Assembly: GCA_021776785.1 (NCBI GenBank)
Contig: JAJFFF010000012.1
Coordinates: forward strand, 186,001-250,000
Length of the DNA stretch: 64,000 bases
Direction of reading: 5' to 3'
Origin: Planctomycetota bacterium
GTDB taxonomy: Bacteria > Planctomycetota > PLA2
The notes beneath the pieces are model-generated. The model had not been told where the DNA came from. It did not search any database and saw only the letters and a list, made by a program, of their open reading frames with translations. Positions 23,141 through 30,625 of this stretch are shown here, one piece after another. Numbering within the stretch: the stretch's first letter is position 1; each line of letters begins with the position of its first letter. Made by a program: the position numbers and the translations under genes.

Positions 23141-24364
23141 ATGGCTGATGGAAAACTCTGTGTTTGCCCGCAATGCGGAAAAAAATTCAAACTGAAAGCG
23201 GGCTTTGCCGCGAAGAGTTTCGCGTGCACGGCCTGCAGTGCCACGGTCTGGGTTGAGGGCAAACCGCCTGCACCCAGTACGCGGCGCAAGACAACCAGCC
23301 GCTCGGGGAGCCGGTCCGCGGGACGCAAGTCCGGTCGCTCCGGAGCGCGTGGCGCAAGCCCGACTAAGGGCAAAGCGCGCGCGGCCGCGGGCGGGCAACG
23401 CCGCGGGGGCGGACGCCGCGATGAGGGCGCCGACGACGAGCGCGAGGAGCGCCGCACGCGTTACAGCTCGCAGCAAAACAACAACTCGACCAACGTCGTG
23501 ATCGCGGTCGTCGGCCTTCTCTTGATCGTCGGCGTCGTATTGTTCTTTGTCATGAGCGGCGACGACAAGCCCGATGACACGACGATCGCTACCAACCCCG
23601 CCTCCAAGACGAATAACTCCGGTGGCGGCGATGCTCTCGACGCGACGGGCGATGGCTCCGGCGGGGCGAGTGGCGGCGGCGAAGGCGGCGACGGTTGCGG
23701 CGGCGCGGCCGGCGCGGCGAACGCGACCGGTGGCGGCAGCGGTTGCGGCGGCTGTGGAGACGGCACCGACAAGACTGCGACGGGTGATCCGAAGGGTTCG
23801 GGCGGCGGCGAAATCGGCGGCTCGACGGGTTGCGGCCCCGGCGCGCAAACCAAAAAGAACGTCACGACCAAGCTCGGCGGCAAGACGAAAAAAAAGCGCG
23901 GCAAGGGTCGCTGGGCGCCTTCCGCCGATCTTGCCCATCTCAAAGACACGCCCGAAGAACTGCGGAAGCAGATCGACGATCTCATTGCCGTGATGATGGA
24001 TCCGTTCGCGGGCCGTGATTCCAACGACGCGAAGCGCAAGCTGGTGGCGATCGGGAAGCCGGCGTTTCCGCGCGTGCTCGGCGCGATGGCCAAGGTGCGC
24101 GACACGATCACCGACGTGGACAACCACGACGAGCGCCTGATCGAGTCGTCGCTCATGCTGGCCGACGGCGTCCTGCGCGAAATGGATGGGTATCTCGAGT
24201 CCAAGTCGAAGGGCCTGTTGCGCCCCGGCACGGACAAGAAATACATCAGCTACATCCTGCAGCTACACAACAAGCGCTGGATGAAGACGCTCAGCAAACT
24301 CGCTGAGATGCCGGGTCCGTACGATCCCACCAAGGAGTACGAGGCCATGGAAGACGACGACTGA
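23141..24364 (+). CDS. Zinc-ribbon membrane protein with Gly/Cys-rich linker and HEAT-like C-terminus
   Basis: The 407-residue product begins with a zinc ribbon (CPQCG, Cys 9/12; CTAC, Cys 29/32), then a very basic Arg/Ser/Gly linker, one transmembrane helix (about 119-138), a long glycine-rich segment with several Cys (GCGGAAG, GCGGCGDG, STGCGPG) and a helical C-terminal domain (about 260-400). Topology is probably ribbon in the cytoplasm and the rest outside. AGGAGAG lies 9 nt before the ATG. A gene at 57487 has the same ribbon-linker-helix front end, so this is a local protein architecture with different cargo domains. Function unknown; a hairpin terminator follows. Confidence 0.65.
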   Translation: MADGKLCVCPQCGKKFKLKAGFAAKSFACTACSATVWVEGKPPAPSTRRKTTSRSGSRSAGRKSGRSGARGASPTKGKARAAAGGQRRGGGRRDEGADDEREERRTRYSSQQNNNSTNVVIAVVGLLLIVGVVLFFVMSGDDKPDDTTIATNPASKTNNSGGGDALDATGDGSGGASGGGEGGDGCGGAAGAANATGGGSGCGGCGDGTDKTATGDPKGSGGGEIGGSTGCGPGAQTKKNVTTKLGGKTKKKRGKGRWAPSADLAHLKDTPEELRKQIDDLIAVMMDPFAGRDSNDAKRKLVAIGKPAFPRVLGAMAKVRDTITDVDNHDERLIESSLMLADGVLREMDGYLESKSKGLLRPGTDKKYISYILQLHNKRWMKTLSKLAEMPGPYDPTKEYEAMEDDD

Positions 24365-24371
24365 TCCACGG

Positions 24372-24405
24372 GGCGTGCGCGCATCGACGCGCACGCCTTC
24401 GTTCT
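24372..24405 (+). terminator. Hairpin terminator after the 23141 gene
   Basis: A 10-bp perfect stem (GGCGTGCGCG / CGCGCACGCC) with a 6-nt loop, followed by TTCGTTCTT. Located 8 bp after the TGA. Confidence 0.75.
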
Positions 24406-24432
24406 TATTCTGGCACGCGTCCAGAAATCCTT

Positions 24433-25350
24433 ATGCGACCCGCTGAATTCTATCGAGGGCTCGCCTCGCTTTTGCGCGCGGGCGTCTTGCCCGTGCAGGC
24501 GATTCAGCACCTGTCGAACGACTCGACACTGACGCCGGCCGAGGCCACGGCGCTACGCGAAGCCGTCGAAGCCGGTCGGCCGCTCACGAGCGGGCTCACC
24601 GCGTTGCCGCAAGAGGAGATCGCACTGCTGGAAGCCGGGGAGGCTTCGGGCAACCTCGACCGCCTCCTCGACAAGTTGGCCAGCATCCACGAAGCCGAGC
24701 GCAGCATGTGGCGCCAGCTCGTGCGTCGGATGTGGTGGCCGTTTTTGACCGCCATCGCCGCGCTGTTTTTGATCCCGACCGGTTTGGCTGGGTTGTCCGG
24801 CACCCTCACGCCGACGCGCTGGATGCTCATGATGACCGGCATCGCCGTCGCGCTTTTCGTTGCGTGGCGCGTCGGCCGCTCCATGTGGAGCGACCCGACC
24901 TCACGCCATCGGTTACGCCGTTGGCTCGACAAGGTGCCCGGATTCGGAACCGCCGCACGCCATCGCCGCCGGGCTCGTTTTTGCCGGGCGCTGGAAGCCG
25001 CCTATGAATCCGGCATCCCGATCGCGCAGGCCATGGGGTACGCCGACAAAACGTTGGACCAGGGCAGCGCGGGCTCGTCCGTATCCGTCGTCGAGCAAGG
25101 AGGCACGATGGCCACCGCCCTGGCGTCCACCGGTGTGTTGTCCGCACCGATCATCGCTCGTTTGACGACCGCCGAAGAAGCGGGCGATCTCTCGAACGCT
25201 CTGCGGTCGATCGCGACCGACGAATCCGAGCGCGGCGACATGGCGCTGGAGCAGGGCCTTTCGGTGCTGGGCCTTGTGTTGATGGGCATCCTCGGGCTCT
25301 GCATCGCGTGGTACGCGATCACGATCTTCACGCGGATCACCACCATCTGA
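24433..25350 (+). CDS. GspF/PilC-like inner-membrane protein (T2SSF domain)
   Basis: An integral membrane protein of the type II secretion/type IV pilus platform family. Two T2SSF-like helical modules are visible: residues 1-90 (FYRGLASLLRAGVLPVQAIQ, EIALLEAGEASGNLDRLLDKLA) and about 185-270 (FCRALEAAYESGIPIAQAMG, LTTAEEAGDLSNALRSIA). The family's repeated 'E.sG.L...L' pattern is clear in both. Three hydrophobic helices follow the usual layout. At 305 residues it is shorter than typical GspF (about 400). No other secretion genes are nearby, so it may be an orphan platform protein. Confidence 0.75.
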   Translation: MRPAEFYRGLASLLRAGVLPVQAIQHLSNDSTLTPAEATALREAVEAGRPLTSGLTALPQEEIALLEAGEASGNLDRLLDKLASIHEAERSMWRQLVRRMWWPFLTAIAALFLIPTGLAGLSGTLTPTRWMLMMTGIAVALFVAWRVGRSMWSDPTSRHRLRRWLDKVPGFGTAARHRRRARFCRALEAAYESGIPIAQAMGYADKTLDQGSAGSSVSVVEQGGTMATALASTGVLSAPIIARLTTAEEAGDLSNALRSIATDESERGDMALEQGLSVLGLVLMGILGLCIAWYAITIFTRITTI

Positions 25351-25396
25351 TCCGCCGCCGCTGCAAGCCCGCCGGTGTTCGAGCGGCCGGTGCGAG

Positions 25397-25891
25397 CTAC
25401 GCGGGTCCGCCGAGGTCGAACGCGTAGCGCTTCGGCGCGTGGCCCATCAGCCGCTGGAGCGCCTCGCCCGCTGCGAGAATCTCCGCGACGCTGCGCGCGG
25501 CCGGAGAATGGCGCCCCTGCGCCGGGGCTGCATCGACGAGCACACGGTCGCCGACCGCACCGGCCCACATCCCCGACGGGCTGCACGACGACAGGTGGCT
25601 GCCATCCGCGAAGTCGAGGACGAAGTCCGCCTCGGCGCGATCAGCCCCGGGGGCGGGCGCACACTCAAAAGAAGGTTCGTGGCTCAACACATCCGGTCGC
25701 GGACCGCGGTAGAGCAGGCGCCCGAGCCCGGCCCCGGCGAGATAGCGCGCCGCGAGCGGAGCATCGCCGATGAGCAACAGCGTGGCCCCGCGGATCTTTT
25801 GCTGGCCGCCGCCACCAATGGGCGCGAGAAGGATTTGGCGCGCGTAGCGCTGCGCGAGGTGGGGTGTGAGCGGCGACGCGCCCGCGCTCAA
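25397..25891 (-). CDS. Degenerate ThiF/MoeB-like (E1) protein
   Basis: A 164-residue protein that looks like a shrunken E1-type adenylating enzyme. The N-terminus RYARQILLAPIGGGGQQKIR is the family's dimer-forming arm. The following ATLLLIGDAPLAARYLAGAG aligns with the ATP-binding GxGGLG region but has lost its glycines. The C-terminal part (AEILAAGEALQRLMG, YAFDLGGP) matches the family's tail. The catalytic core and zinc cysteines are missing. It is likely an inactive partner. Its start overlaps the NIL-domain gene stop (4 bp), and the active-looking ThiF homologue, which lacks exactly this N-terminal arm, lies upstream in the same direction. Confidence 0.6.
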   Translation of the reverse strand: MSAGASPLTPHLAQRYARQILLAPIGGGGQQKIRGATLLLIGDAPLAARYLAGAGLGRLLYRGPRPDVLSHEPSFECAPAPGADRAEADFVLDFADGSHLSSCSPSGMWAGAVGDRVLVDAAPAQGRHSPAARSVAEILAAGEALQRLMGHAPKRYAFDLGGPA

Positions 25892-26127
25892 AGGCGGATC
25901 TCGTTGACCGCCTCGACCTGCACGCCTTTGCCCTGCAGATAGGAAATGGCGGCGGTCACCTTGGCGTCCTCACCGTCGAGTTCATAGCCCAAAATGGCGC
26001 TGTCCTCGGAAATCGTCCCGGCCACGATGTTCGGGATGATGTCGAAGTTGGTGATGAGGTTGTAGTTCCAAGGCTCGCGAACGAGATCCTTGGGAAACGT
26101 CATGATGAACTTTCGCTTTGTGCGCAT
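25888..26127 (-). CDS. NIL-domain protein
   Basis: A 79-residue ACT-like NIL-domain protein: TFPKDLVREPWNYNLITNFD is the typical first strand and helix, and AAISYLQGKGVQVEAVNEI the last helix and strand. NIL domains occur in methionine transport ATPases, and next to ThiF-type and sulfur-carrier genes in sulfur-transfer operons, which fits this context. The start may be the internal ATG at 26103. It overlaps the degenerate ThiF gene and is separated from the upstream ThiF gene by the MITE-like element. Confidence 0.75.
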   Translation of the reverse strand: MRTKRKFIMTFPKDLVREPWNYNLITNFDIIPNIVAGTISEDSAILGYELDGEDAKVTAAISYLQGKGVQVEAVNEIRL

Positions 26128-26193
26128 TCGCTTCTTTCAGAAAAAGGAAAGTTTCCCGCCCTGGATCCAGCTTAGGGGAAAGCCAGCGCAGGT

Positions 26194-26360
26194 CTAGCAG
26201 CCCGTTGAAAAAGTAGTCGTCAGGCGAGAGCGAGTGCTCGGAGCCGAGATCAAGGAGCGAACCGGAGCCCTAGCCGCAAGCTAGGGCGAGGATTGGCGAC
26301 GCAGAGATCGGATTCGAGATCCGAACGCAGCCCACGAGGACTTTTTCAACGGGCTGCTAG
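26194..26360. mobile_element. MITE-like palindromic element (167 bp)
   Basis: Perfect 21-bp terminal inverted repeats, reading inward CTAGCAGCCCGTTGAAAAAG..., bound the element (26194-26214 and 26340-26360). The interior folds back on itself, with a central hairpin CCCTAGC-CGCAA-GCTAGGG. No coding capacity. The terminal CTAG (or inner TA) could be a target duplication. Similar 'AGCCCGTTGAAAAA' ends are, to my memory, widespread in bacterial intergenic repeats; the mobilising transposase is not in the window. Its right end provides the stop codon of the adjacent ThiF gene. Confidence 0.85.
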
Positions 26361-27001
26361 GGACGTGTGAGCGCGCCCGCGCAACCGCAGCCCGGAACCG
26401 CTTCAAGCGCCGCGCGCCGGATGCGACCGCGGGCCAGATCGACCAAAAACAGCCCGCGATTGGCCCGATCGCCCCCCATCACGCGGAGCGCTTCGGCGGC
26501 CGCCAGGGCGGCCACCACGCCGACCGCTGGACCGAACACGCCCGTCGAGCGGCACTCGTCCGTCGCGGCGTCCGGAGGCTCCGGCAACAGGCAGCGCAGG
26601 CATGGGCCGCCGCGCGTGACCGTCAACACCTGGCCACGAAACTGCGCGCCCGCCGCGTGGACGAGCGGGACGTCCGCACGTAAACAGAGCTCATTGATCT
26701 TGTACTTGTCGGCAAAGTTGTCCGTGCCGTCGATGACGCATGACTTGCCTTCGATCCACCGCGCGCCGTTGGCGGCGTCCAAGCGGACGGCGTGCGCTTC
26801 CACACCGTAGCGATCCGCCACCACGTCGGCTTTGCCGCGGCCAAGGTCACGGTCGCCGAACAAGATCTGGCGGTGAAGGTTCTCGACCGAAACCGTGTCG
26901 GGATCCAGCACCGTGATGCGTTCGACGCCCGCGCGCTGCAACACCGCGATCGCGGGACAACCAATCCCGCCCGCACCGATCACGAGAACGTGGCGCGTCA
27001 C
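26357..27001 (-). CDS. ThiF/MoeB/HesA-family adenylyltransferase lacking the N-terminal arm
   Basis: An E1-like enzyme that would adenylate the C-terminus of a sulfur-carrier or ubiquitin-like protein. The GTG at 27001 overlaps the upstream stop (GTGA), giving 214 residues. ATP-binding HVLVIGAGGIGCPA, the VLDPDTVSVENLHRQILF arginine motif, DGTDNFADKYKINELC, zinc Cys pair CLRC with a second pair (GCGC) near the end, and the CRSTGVFGP cysteine are present. The usual N-terminal helix (RYSRQ...G..GQ) is absent, but the downstream degenerate paralogue has it. The stop codon falls inside the MITE end, so the native C-terminus may have been altered. Confidence 0.82.
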   Translation of the reverse strand: MTRHVLVIGAGGIGCPAIAVLQRAGVERITVLDPDTVSVENLHRQILFGDRDLGRGKADVVADRYGVEAHAVRLDAANGARWIEGKSCVIDGTDNFADKYKINELCLRADVPLVHAAGAQFRGQVLTVTRGGPCLRCLLPEPPDAATDECRSTGVFGPAVGVVAALAAAEALRVMGGDRANRGLFLVDLARGRIRRAALEAVPGCGCAGALTRP

Positions 27002-27672
27002 GCGCGCGCTCTCCGGGCCCAACGTTCGCGCGCGATGCTCACGGCGCCACCGACCATGGACAAAGCGGCCAGCATCACGGCATACGGTCCGATTCCGCGC
27101 AACGAAACGCCCACCAACGACTCCGCCGTTTGGTTTCCGGTGTAGAGCGCCTTCGCGTGGATCCAATCGAATCCGAGCGTGACCGACGCGGCGGCCGCCG
27201 CGCTAAGGCGAAACCCGAGGGCTGCGCTTCCCTTGCGATCGTCCGCGCCGAAAAGAAACGGGTCGTCCCAAAACACCAACGTCGCGAGGAGCGTGACGGC
27301 GAGCGCGGCCACAAGGCAACGCCACCATCCCGCGTCTAGCGCGTGGCCGAGCAGTCCCGCCGTCAGTGCGTACAGCCCCGCGAACGCGCCGACGGCAACG
27401 GACGCAACCAGCGGACCGTCCCGCAGCACGCTCACGGTCCCACCCGCCACGACGGCGCCCATGCCGAGCCACGCGCAGCGGCGGGCGCCGGCGAAGAGGC
27501 GTTCGCGCGCGTTGCCTTCACCGTCCTCAAACAGAAACGGCCCCACCGCGCCGGCCACCACGAGCGCGATCAACGCCACGCCAAACGCGGCGCCCGCGCC
27601 GGTCGCGTCCGGACACGCCGTGTAAAGGAACGTGGTCGTCAAAAACGCGCCCGCCACGGCGGCGTAGAGCAA
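26998..27672 (-). CDS. Polytopic membrane protein of unknown function
   Basis: A 224-residue protein with about six hydrophobic helices (for example LYAAVAGAFLTTTFLYTACP, VGAFAGLYALTAGLLGHALD, CLVAALAVTLLATLVFW) and few charged residues except in loops (DDPFLFGADDRKG). I recognise no family. It starts immediately after the toroid lipoprotein gene and its stop overlaps the ThiF gene start, so all are probably one transcript. A transport or assembly role is possible but not indicated by any motif. Confidence 0.55.
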   Translation of the reverse strand: MLYAAVAGAFLTTTFLYTACPDATGAGAAFGVALIALVVAGAVGPFLFEDGEGNARERLFAGARRCAWLGMGAVVAGGTVSVLRDGPLVASVAVGAFAGLYALTAGLLGHALDAGWWRCLVAALAVTLLATLVFWDDPFLFGADDRKGSAALGFRLSAAAAASVTLGFDWIHAKALYTGNQTAESLVGVSLRGIGPYAVMLAALSMVGGAVSIARERWARRARA

Positions 27673-28884
27673 CTACTTCGAACCCTTGATCTCGTGAAGC
27701 GCAATCAAGGCGTACGACGTCGCAACGAGAGGATCGCCCTCTTCCCAGCGCTCGGCTTTCGAGTTGGTCCAAGAACCGTTGGCCGCCTGGCGCTTTCGGA
27801 TAGCAACCGACAGATCGTCACGCCAGTTGCGCGGGCCGTCCGGCGTGTCCAACGTCTGGAGACCCGCGATGCGCAGCGCCTTCGCCGCGGTCATGTAGTA
27901 GTAGTAAAGCGCCCAAAACGGCGCCTCGGGGCGCGTCTTGGCGACTTCGTCGAAGCCGGGGTTTAAGTCCCACGTGTAGTGGTCGCCGAGCCATTGGAGC
28001 GCGGACGCCACGCGTTCATCTTTGGCGTCTAACCCAACGAGGATGTAGCACTTGAGGAGCGCGTACGTCATCGAACCGTAGCCGCGGGCGACGTACGTAC
28101 CGTCGGGGAGTTTTTGCAGACCGGCTTTGGACACGCCGGGCTCGTACGGCGCGCTGCCGTCGTTTCCGGAAACGACCTTCACGGTGCCGAGCTCGGGGAC
28201 TTTCATCTCCCACACCTTGCCGGCGTTCTCCTCGTTCTCGCTGCGGTTTTGGGCGCGCTCTAAGTACTTGCGCGCCTCCTCCATCGCCGGATGATCTTCG
28301 GGCAGTCCCGCCGAGCGCAACGCCTCGATCGCAAACTGCGTGTTCGAAAGATCGGAGTCCTTTGCCGTGTTGTAGCCAAAGCCGCCCTTGATGCGGGCCT
28401 TGTCCTGACGCTGCAAGGTGAGCAAGAAGTCGCTCATCTTCTTGCGCTGCGCCGCATGCGCCGGATCATTGATCACCGACAACGCCATGAGCGAGCACGC
28501 CGTAAAATAGTTGTCGTACTTCGACGCGGGCCCTTGGCGAATCGCGCCGTCCTCTTGCAGCGCCGCCAGGATAAACGCGGCGGCCTTGGCGACGGTCGGA
28601 TCTTGGGCGCGCTCGGCGGGCGGCAGGCTCAGCGCGACCGGCGTGATTGCAAGGGCGGTGTATGCGGGGTTCGGGAACTCCTTGTCCCCGACTTTCACCA
28701 TCCACATACCGTCTTTGCTCTTACTCTTGAGCCAGGCGACACCCTTCGCGATCGCGGCGTCGATCTCTTGCGTCGCGGGTTGCTTGGCGTTTTTGGTTTG
28801 CTTCTCGCCTTCGCACCCGGTCGCCATCACGACGACCATCACGAGGCCTAAAAGGAACGCTTGTTGTTTCATCATTGTCGTCAT
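27673..28884 (-). CDS. Lipoprotein with prenyltransferase/squalene-oxidase-type repeats
   Basis: A 403-residue protein with a lipoprotein signal (VMVVVMATGC lipobox). The mature part has repeated alpha/alpha-toroid elements: AIAKGVAWLKSKSKDGMWMV, YTALAITPVALSLPP, AAAFILAALQEDGAI, GYGSMTYALLKCYILVGL, AVASALQWLGDHYTW-like segments and AIRKRQAANGSWTNSKAERW. Planctomycetes carry many such toroid proteins; most are not terpene cyclases, and I see no DxDD or QW-box active site. It heads the cluster with the membrane protein and the ThiF-like gene. An AGGAG lies 11 nt before the ATG. Confidence 0.72.
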   Translation of the reverse strand: MTTMMKQQAFLLGLVMVVVMATGCEGEKQTKNAKQPATQEIDAAIAKGVAWLKSKSKDGMWMVKVGDKEFPNPAYTALAITPVALSLPPAERAQDPTVAKAAAFILAALQEDGAIRQGPASKYDNYFTACSLMALSVINDPAHAAQRKKMSDFLLTLQRQDKARIKGGFGYNTAKDSDLSNTQFAIEALRSAGLPEDHPAMEEARKYLERAQNRSENEENAGKVWEMKVPELGTVKVVSGNDGSAPYEPGVSKAGLQKLPDGTYVARGYGSMTYALLKCYILVGLDAKDERVASALQWLGDHYTWDLNPGFDEVAKTRPEAPFWALYYYYMTAAKALRIAGLQTLDTPDGPRNWRDDLSVAIRKRQAANGSWTNSKAERWEEGDPLVATSYALIALHEIKGSK

Positions 28885-29053
28885 CGATCACGGTCTCCTG
28901 CACAGTTCTACGGAGCATATCGTGGGCCGGGTCGAAGATTTGGCAAGAATTCGCCGCGCCTCCAAACGAGCTGTACAGACCCGAATCACGCCCTGTACAG
29001 CCGTGAATCAATCCCTGCGGTGTCTCTGGCGGTGCGTGGCGTCGCGGTGGCCG

Positions 29054-30055
29054 CTATTCCGATGCGACAAACACGAGTTCGATCGGACCCGATGTGGCGT
29101 GTTCGCCGGACCCGGCATCGTCGTAGATCGCAATCGCAAAGCGCGTTGTCACCAGCGGATCGGGCGCGAGCGGCTGATCGTCGCTATGTCCGGTGTTGAG
29201 CAGACGGCCCATTTCCAGGACCCAACCCTTGCCCTTCACATGACGCGCTTTGGCGCGAACGTCGCCGCGACTTCCCTTGCGCTCGCGCACAATCTCCAAC
29301 GGCACTTCACGACCACGCGCCTTCGGAATTTTCTCTTCCAGCGTGGACCGCTTTACTTCCGTGAGGTTTTTGGCGCGGAGAATGCGCGTGCTGCCGGGGT
29401 TGACGAACAACGGAAAGTAACGGGGTCCTTCGAACTCCGCGCTGCGGTTTTCGATGTTGTCGGAGCGCTCCGGTTGCCCGTCGCCGCGCAAGCGATCGGC
29501 GCCGCCACGCAGCGCCATGTCGCGCAGCGTCATCATGGGACCGGTTTGCTGCGCGCCCCAATACCAAACGTCGACGCTTTTGACGTTGCGATGCGAGGCC
29601 GCGATCGCGTGCGTTCCGTCGTGGCAATAAAGAGCACACGACTTCTCCGCAAACGCGTCCGCATCCGACCCCGGCGCCCACAGCACCGCGAACCCATCTT
29701 CGCGCGCGTAGCGTTCGAATTGGACGGTGCCGGTGCGTTTCCAATAGCGGTTGAGGCTGACATCTTCGTCGTTCCAAAGCGCGAGGAGGTAGATGTGCTC
29801 GGCATCGTAGGCCGCCTTGATCTTGACCTTGCCAATCGGATCCGCGACGTCGATTTCGGTCCACCGCGCCCGGCTCCACACTTCATCGCCGGTCGTACCG
29901 TCCACGACGACAGCCTTCCCATCGGCAACGCGCAGCGCCCGCACCCGAGGAAGGCGCACATCACCCTCCGGTTCACCGGGAAGAGGCACAGACTTCGGCG
30001 AATCGCCGCAAGCGGCAAGAAGCGCCAACCCCGAAACAAAAACAGCAAGACGCAT
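29054..30055 (-). CDS. Lipoprotein with ethylbenzene-dehydrogenase-like haem-binding domain
   Basis: A 333-residue protein with a lipobox (GLALLAAC) at residues 9-16. The mature domain resembles the DOMON-like haem-binding subunit of ethylbenzene dehydrogenase: WSRARWTEIDVADPIGKVKIKAAYDAEHIYLLALWNDEDVSLN, then YAREDGFAVLWAPG, and a C-terminal GWVLEMGRLLNTGHSDDQPL. A KSCALYCHDGTHA stretch contains a C-x3-C-H arrangement, close to c-type haem motifs and to the 'CH' motif seen in this family. It could carry electrons at the outside face of the membrane. The redox partner is not encoded nearby. Confidence 0.65.
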   Translation of the reverse strand: MRLAVFVSGLALLAACGDSPKSVPLPGEPEGDVRLPRVRALRVADGKAVVVDGTTGDEVWSRARWTEIDVADPIGKVKIKAAYDAEHIYLLALWNDEDVSLNRYWKRTGTVQFERYAREDGFAVLWAPGSDADAFAEKSCALYCHDGTHAIAASHRNVKSVDVWYWGAQQTGPMMTLRDMALRGGADRLRGDGQPERSDNIENRSAEFEGPRYFPLFVNPGSTRILRAKNLTEVKRSTLEEKIPKARGREVPLEIVRERKGSRGDVRAKARHVKGKGWVLEMGRLLNTGHSDDQPLAPDPLVTTRFAIAIYDDAGSGEHATSGPIELVFVASE

Positions 30056-30306
30056 ACGAGAAGTCTACTCGGATTCGAGGCGAGAAAACGGCTCTTCGAA
30101 GTTCGCGCCCAACCCAAAATTCACAAGACGCGCCTGCCGGTTGGCTCGGGTCGTTCGTGATGTCGTCCCGCCGTCGCCAAGGCGATGGCGGATCGCCCAG
30201 TTGCACCCACCAACAAACCATTGTGCGGACAATAATTCGTTAGTCGTTGTTCGTCGGAACCAACCATCGCCTAAGGCCAAACCAATCGAACAACCCGCTC
30301 AATCGC

Positions 30307-30436
30307 CGCCAGAGGCGACGGCGCCCAACCGAGTTGGTGCCAAACCGCCCGAACGTCAAGTCAAGTCACGTCACGTCAAGTCACGTCAAGTCACGTCACG
30401 TCACGTCACGTCTCAACATCGTCAGATGTTGAACCA
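30307..30436 (+). repeat. Modular intergenic hairpin repeat, copy 2
   Basis: Same module order as copy 1: CGCC-AGA-GGCG (30307-30317), GTGCCAAACCG-CCCGAACGTCAA (30338-30359), then CAACATC-GTCA-GATGTTG (30414-30431) with AACCA. Here the spacer has been expanded by the pentamer array. Confidence 0.75.
30355..30414 (+). repeat. Pentanucleotide tandem array (GTCAA/GTCAC)
   Basis: Eleven consecutive 5-bp units, GTCAA or GTCAC, followed by GTCTC, between the second and third modules of repeat copy 2. Copy 1 has only GTCAAAGTCTC at the same position, so the array looks like a local expansion. Confidence 0.9.
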
Positions 30437-30475
30437 TAGAAACAGAATCGTCAGATGTTGAACCATAGAAACAGA
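30418..30475 (+). repeat. 29-bp perfect tandem duplication
   Basis: Two back-to-back identical 29-bp units (30418-30446 and 30447-30475), each containing the GATGTTGAACCA end of the hairpin module plus TAGAAACAGA. The second unit lacks one stem arm. Confidence 0.9.
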
Positions 30476-30480
30476 CACGA

Positions 30481-30510
30481 GAAAAGGGCGTCGCAAGCGA
30501 CGCCCTTTTC
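30481..30510 (-). terminator. Terminator of the tRNA-Arg gene
   Basis: A perfect 14-bp stem (GAAAAGGGCGTCGC / GCGACGCCCTTTTC) with a 2-nt core, seven bases past the 3' end of the tRNA. It ends in CTTTTC. Confidence 0.85.
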
Positions 30511-30516
30511 GATCGA

Positions 30517-30590
30517 TACGCCCGAGAGGACTCGAACCCCTAACCTTCTGGTCCGTAGCCAAACGCTCTATCCAATTGAGCTACGGGCGC
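30517..30590 (-). tRNA. tRNA-Arg (anticodon ACG)
   Basis: 74 nt on the minus strand. Acceptor GCGCCCG pairs with CGGGCGT (one G-U), followed by discriminator A; CCA is not encoded. D arm GCTC...GAGC, anticodon stem TTTGG/CCAGA with loop CTACGGA (anticodon ACG, reads CGU and, after deamination to inosine, CGC/CGA), variable AGGTT, and T arm with TTCGAGT. Confidence 0.95.
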
Positions 30591-30625
30591 TTTAAGTCGG
30601 AAGTGTATCGCTGTGCGGTGGCCTG

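Larger units (their letters stand above)
30056..30480. other. Repeat-rich intergenic region
   Basis: About 425 bp without a gene. It contains several small hairpins (for example CCAAC-CGA-GTTGG at 30325-30337), the second copy of the modular repeat, a pentamer tandem array and a 29-bp tandem duplication. No promoter is obvious. Confidence 0.8.

Noticed and set aside
27673..28884. Squalene-hopene cyclase
   Set aside because: Toroid-type repeats are present but there is no DxDD motif, and the protein is a lipoprotein, so terpene cyclisation is unlikely.
30355..30475. Possible CRISPR array
   Set aside because: The units are 5 bp and 29 bp in direct tandem without unique spacers, and no cas genes are present.
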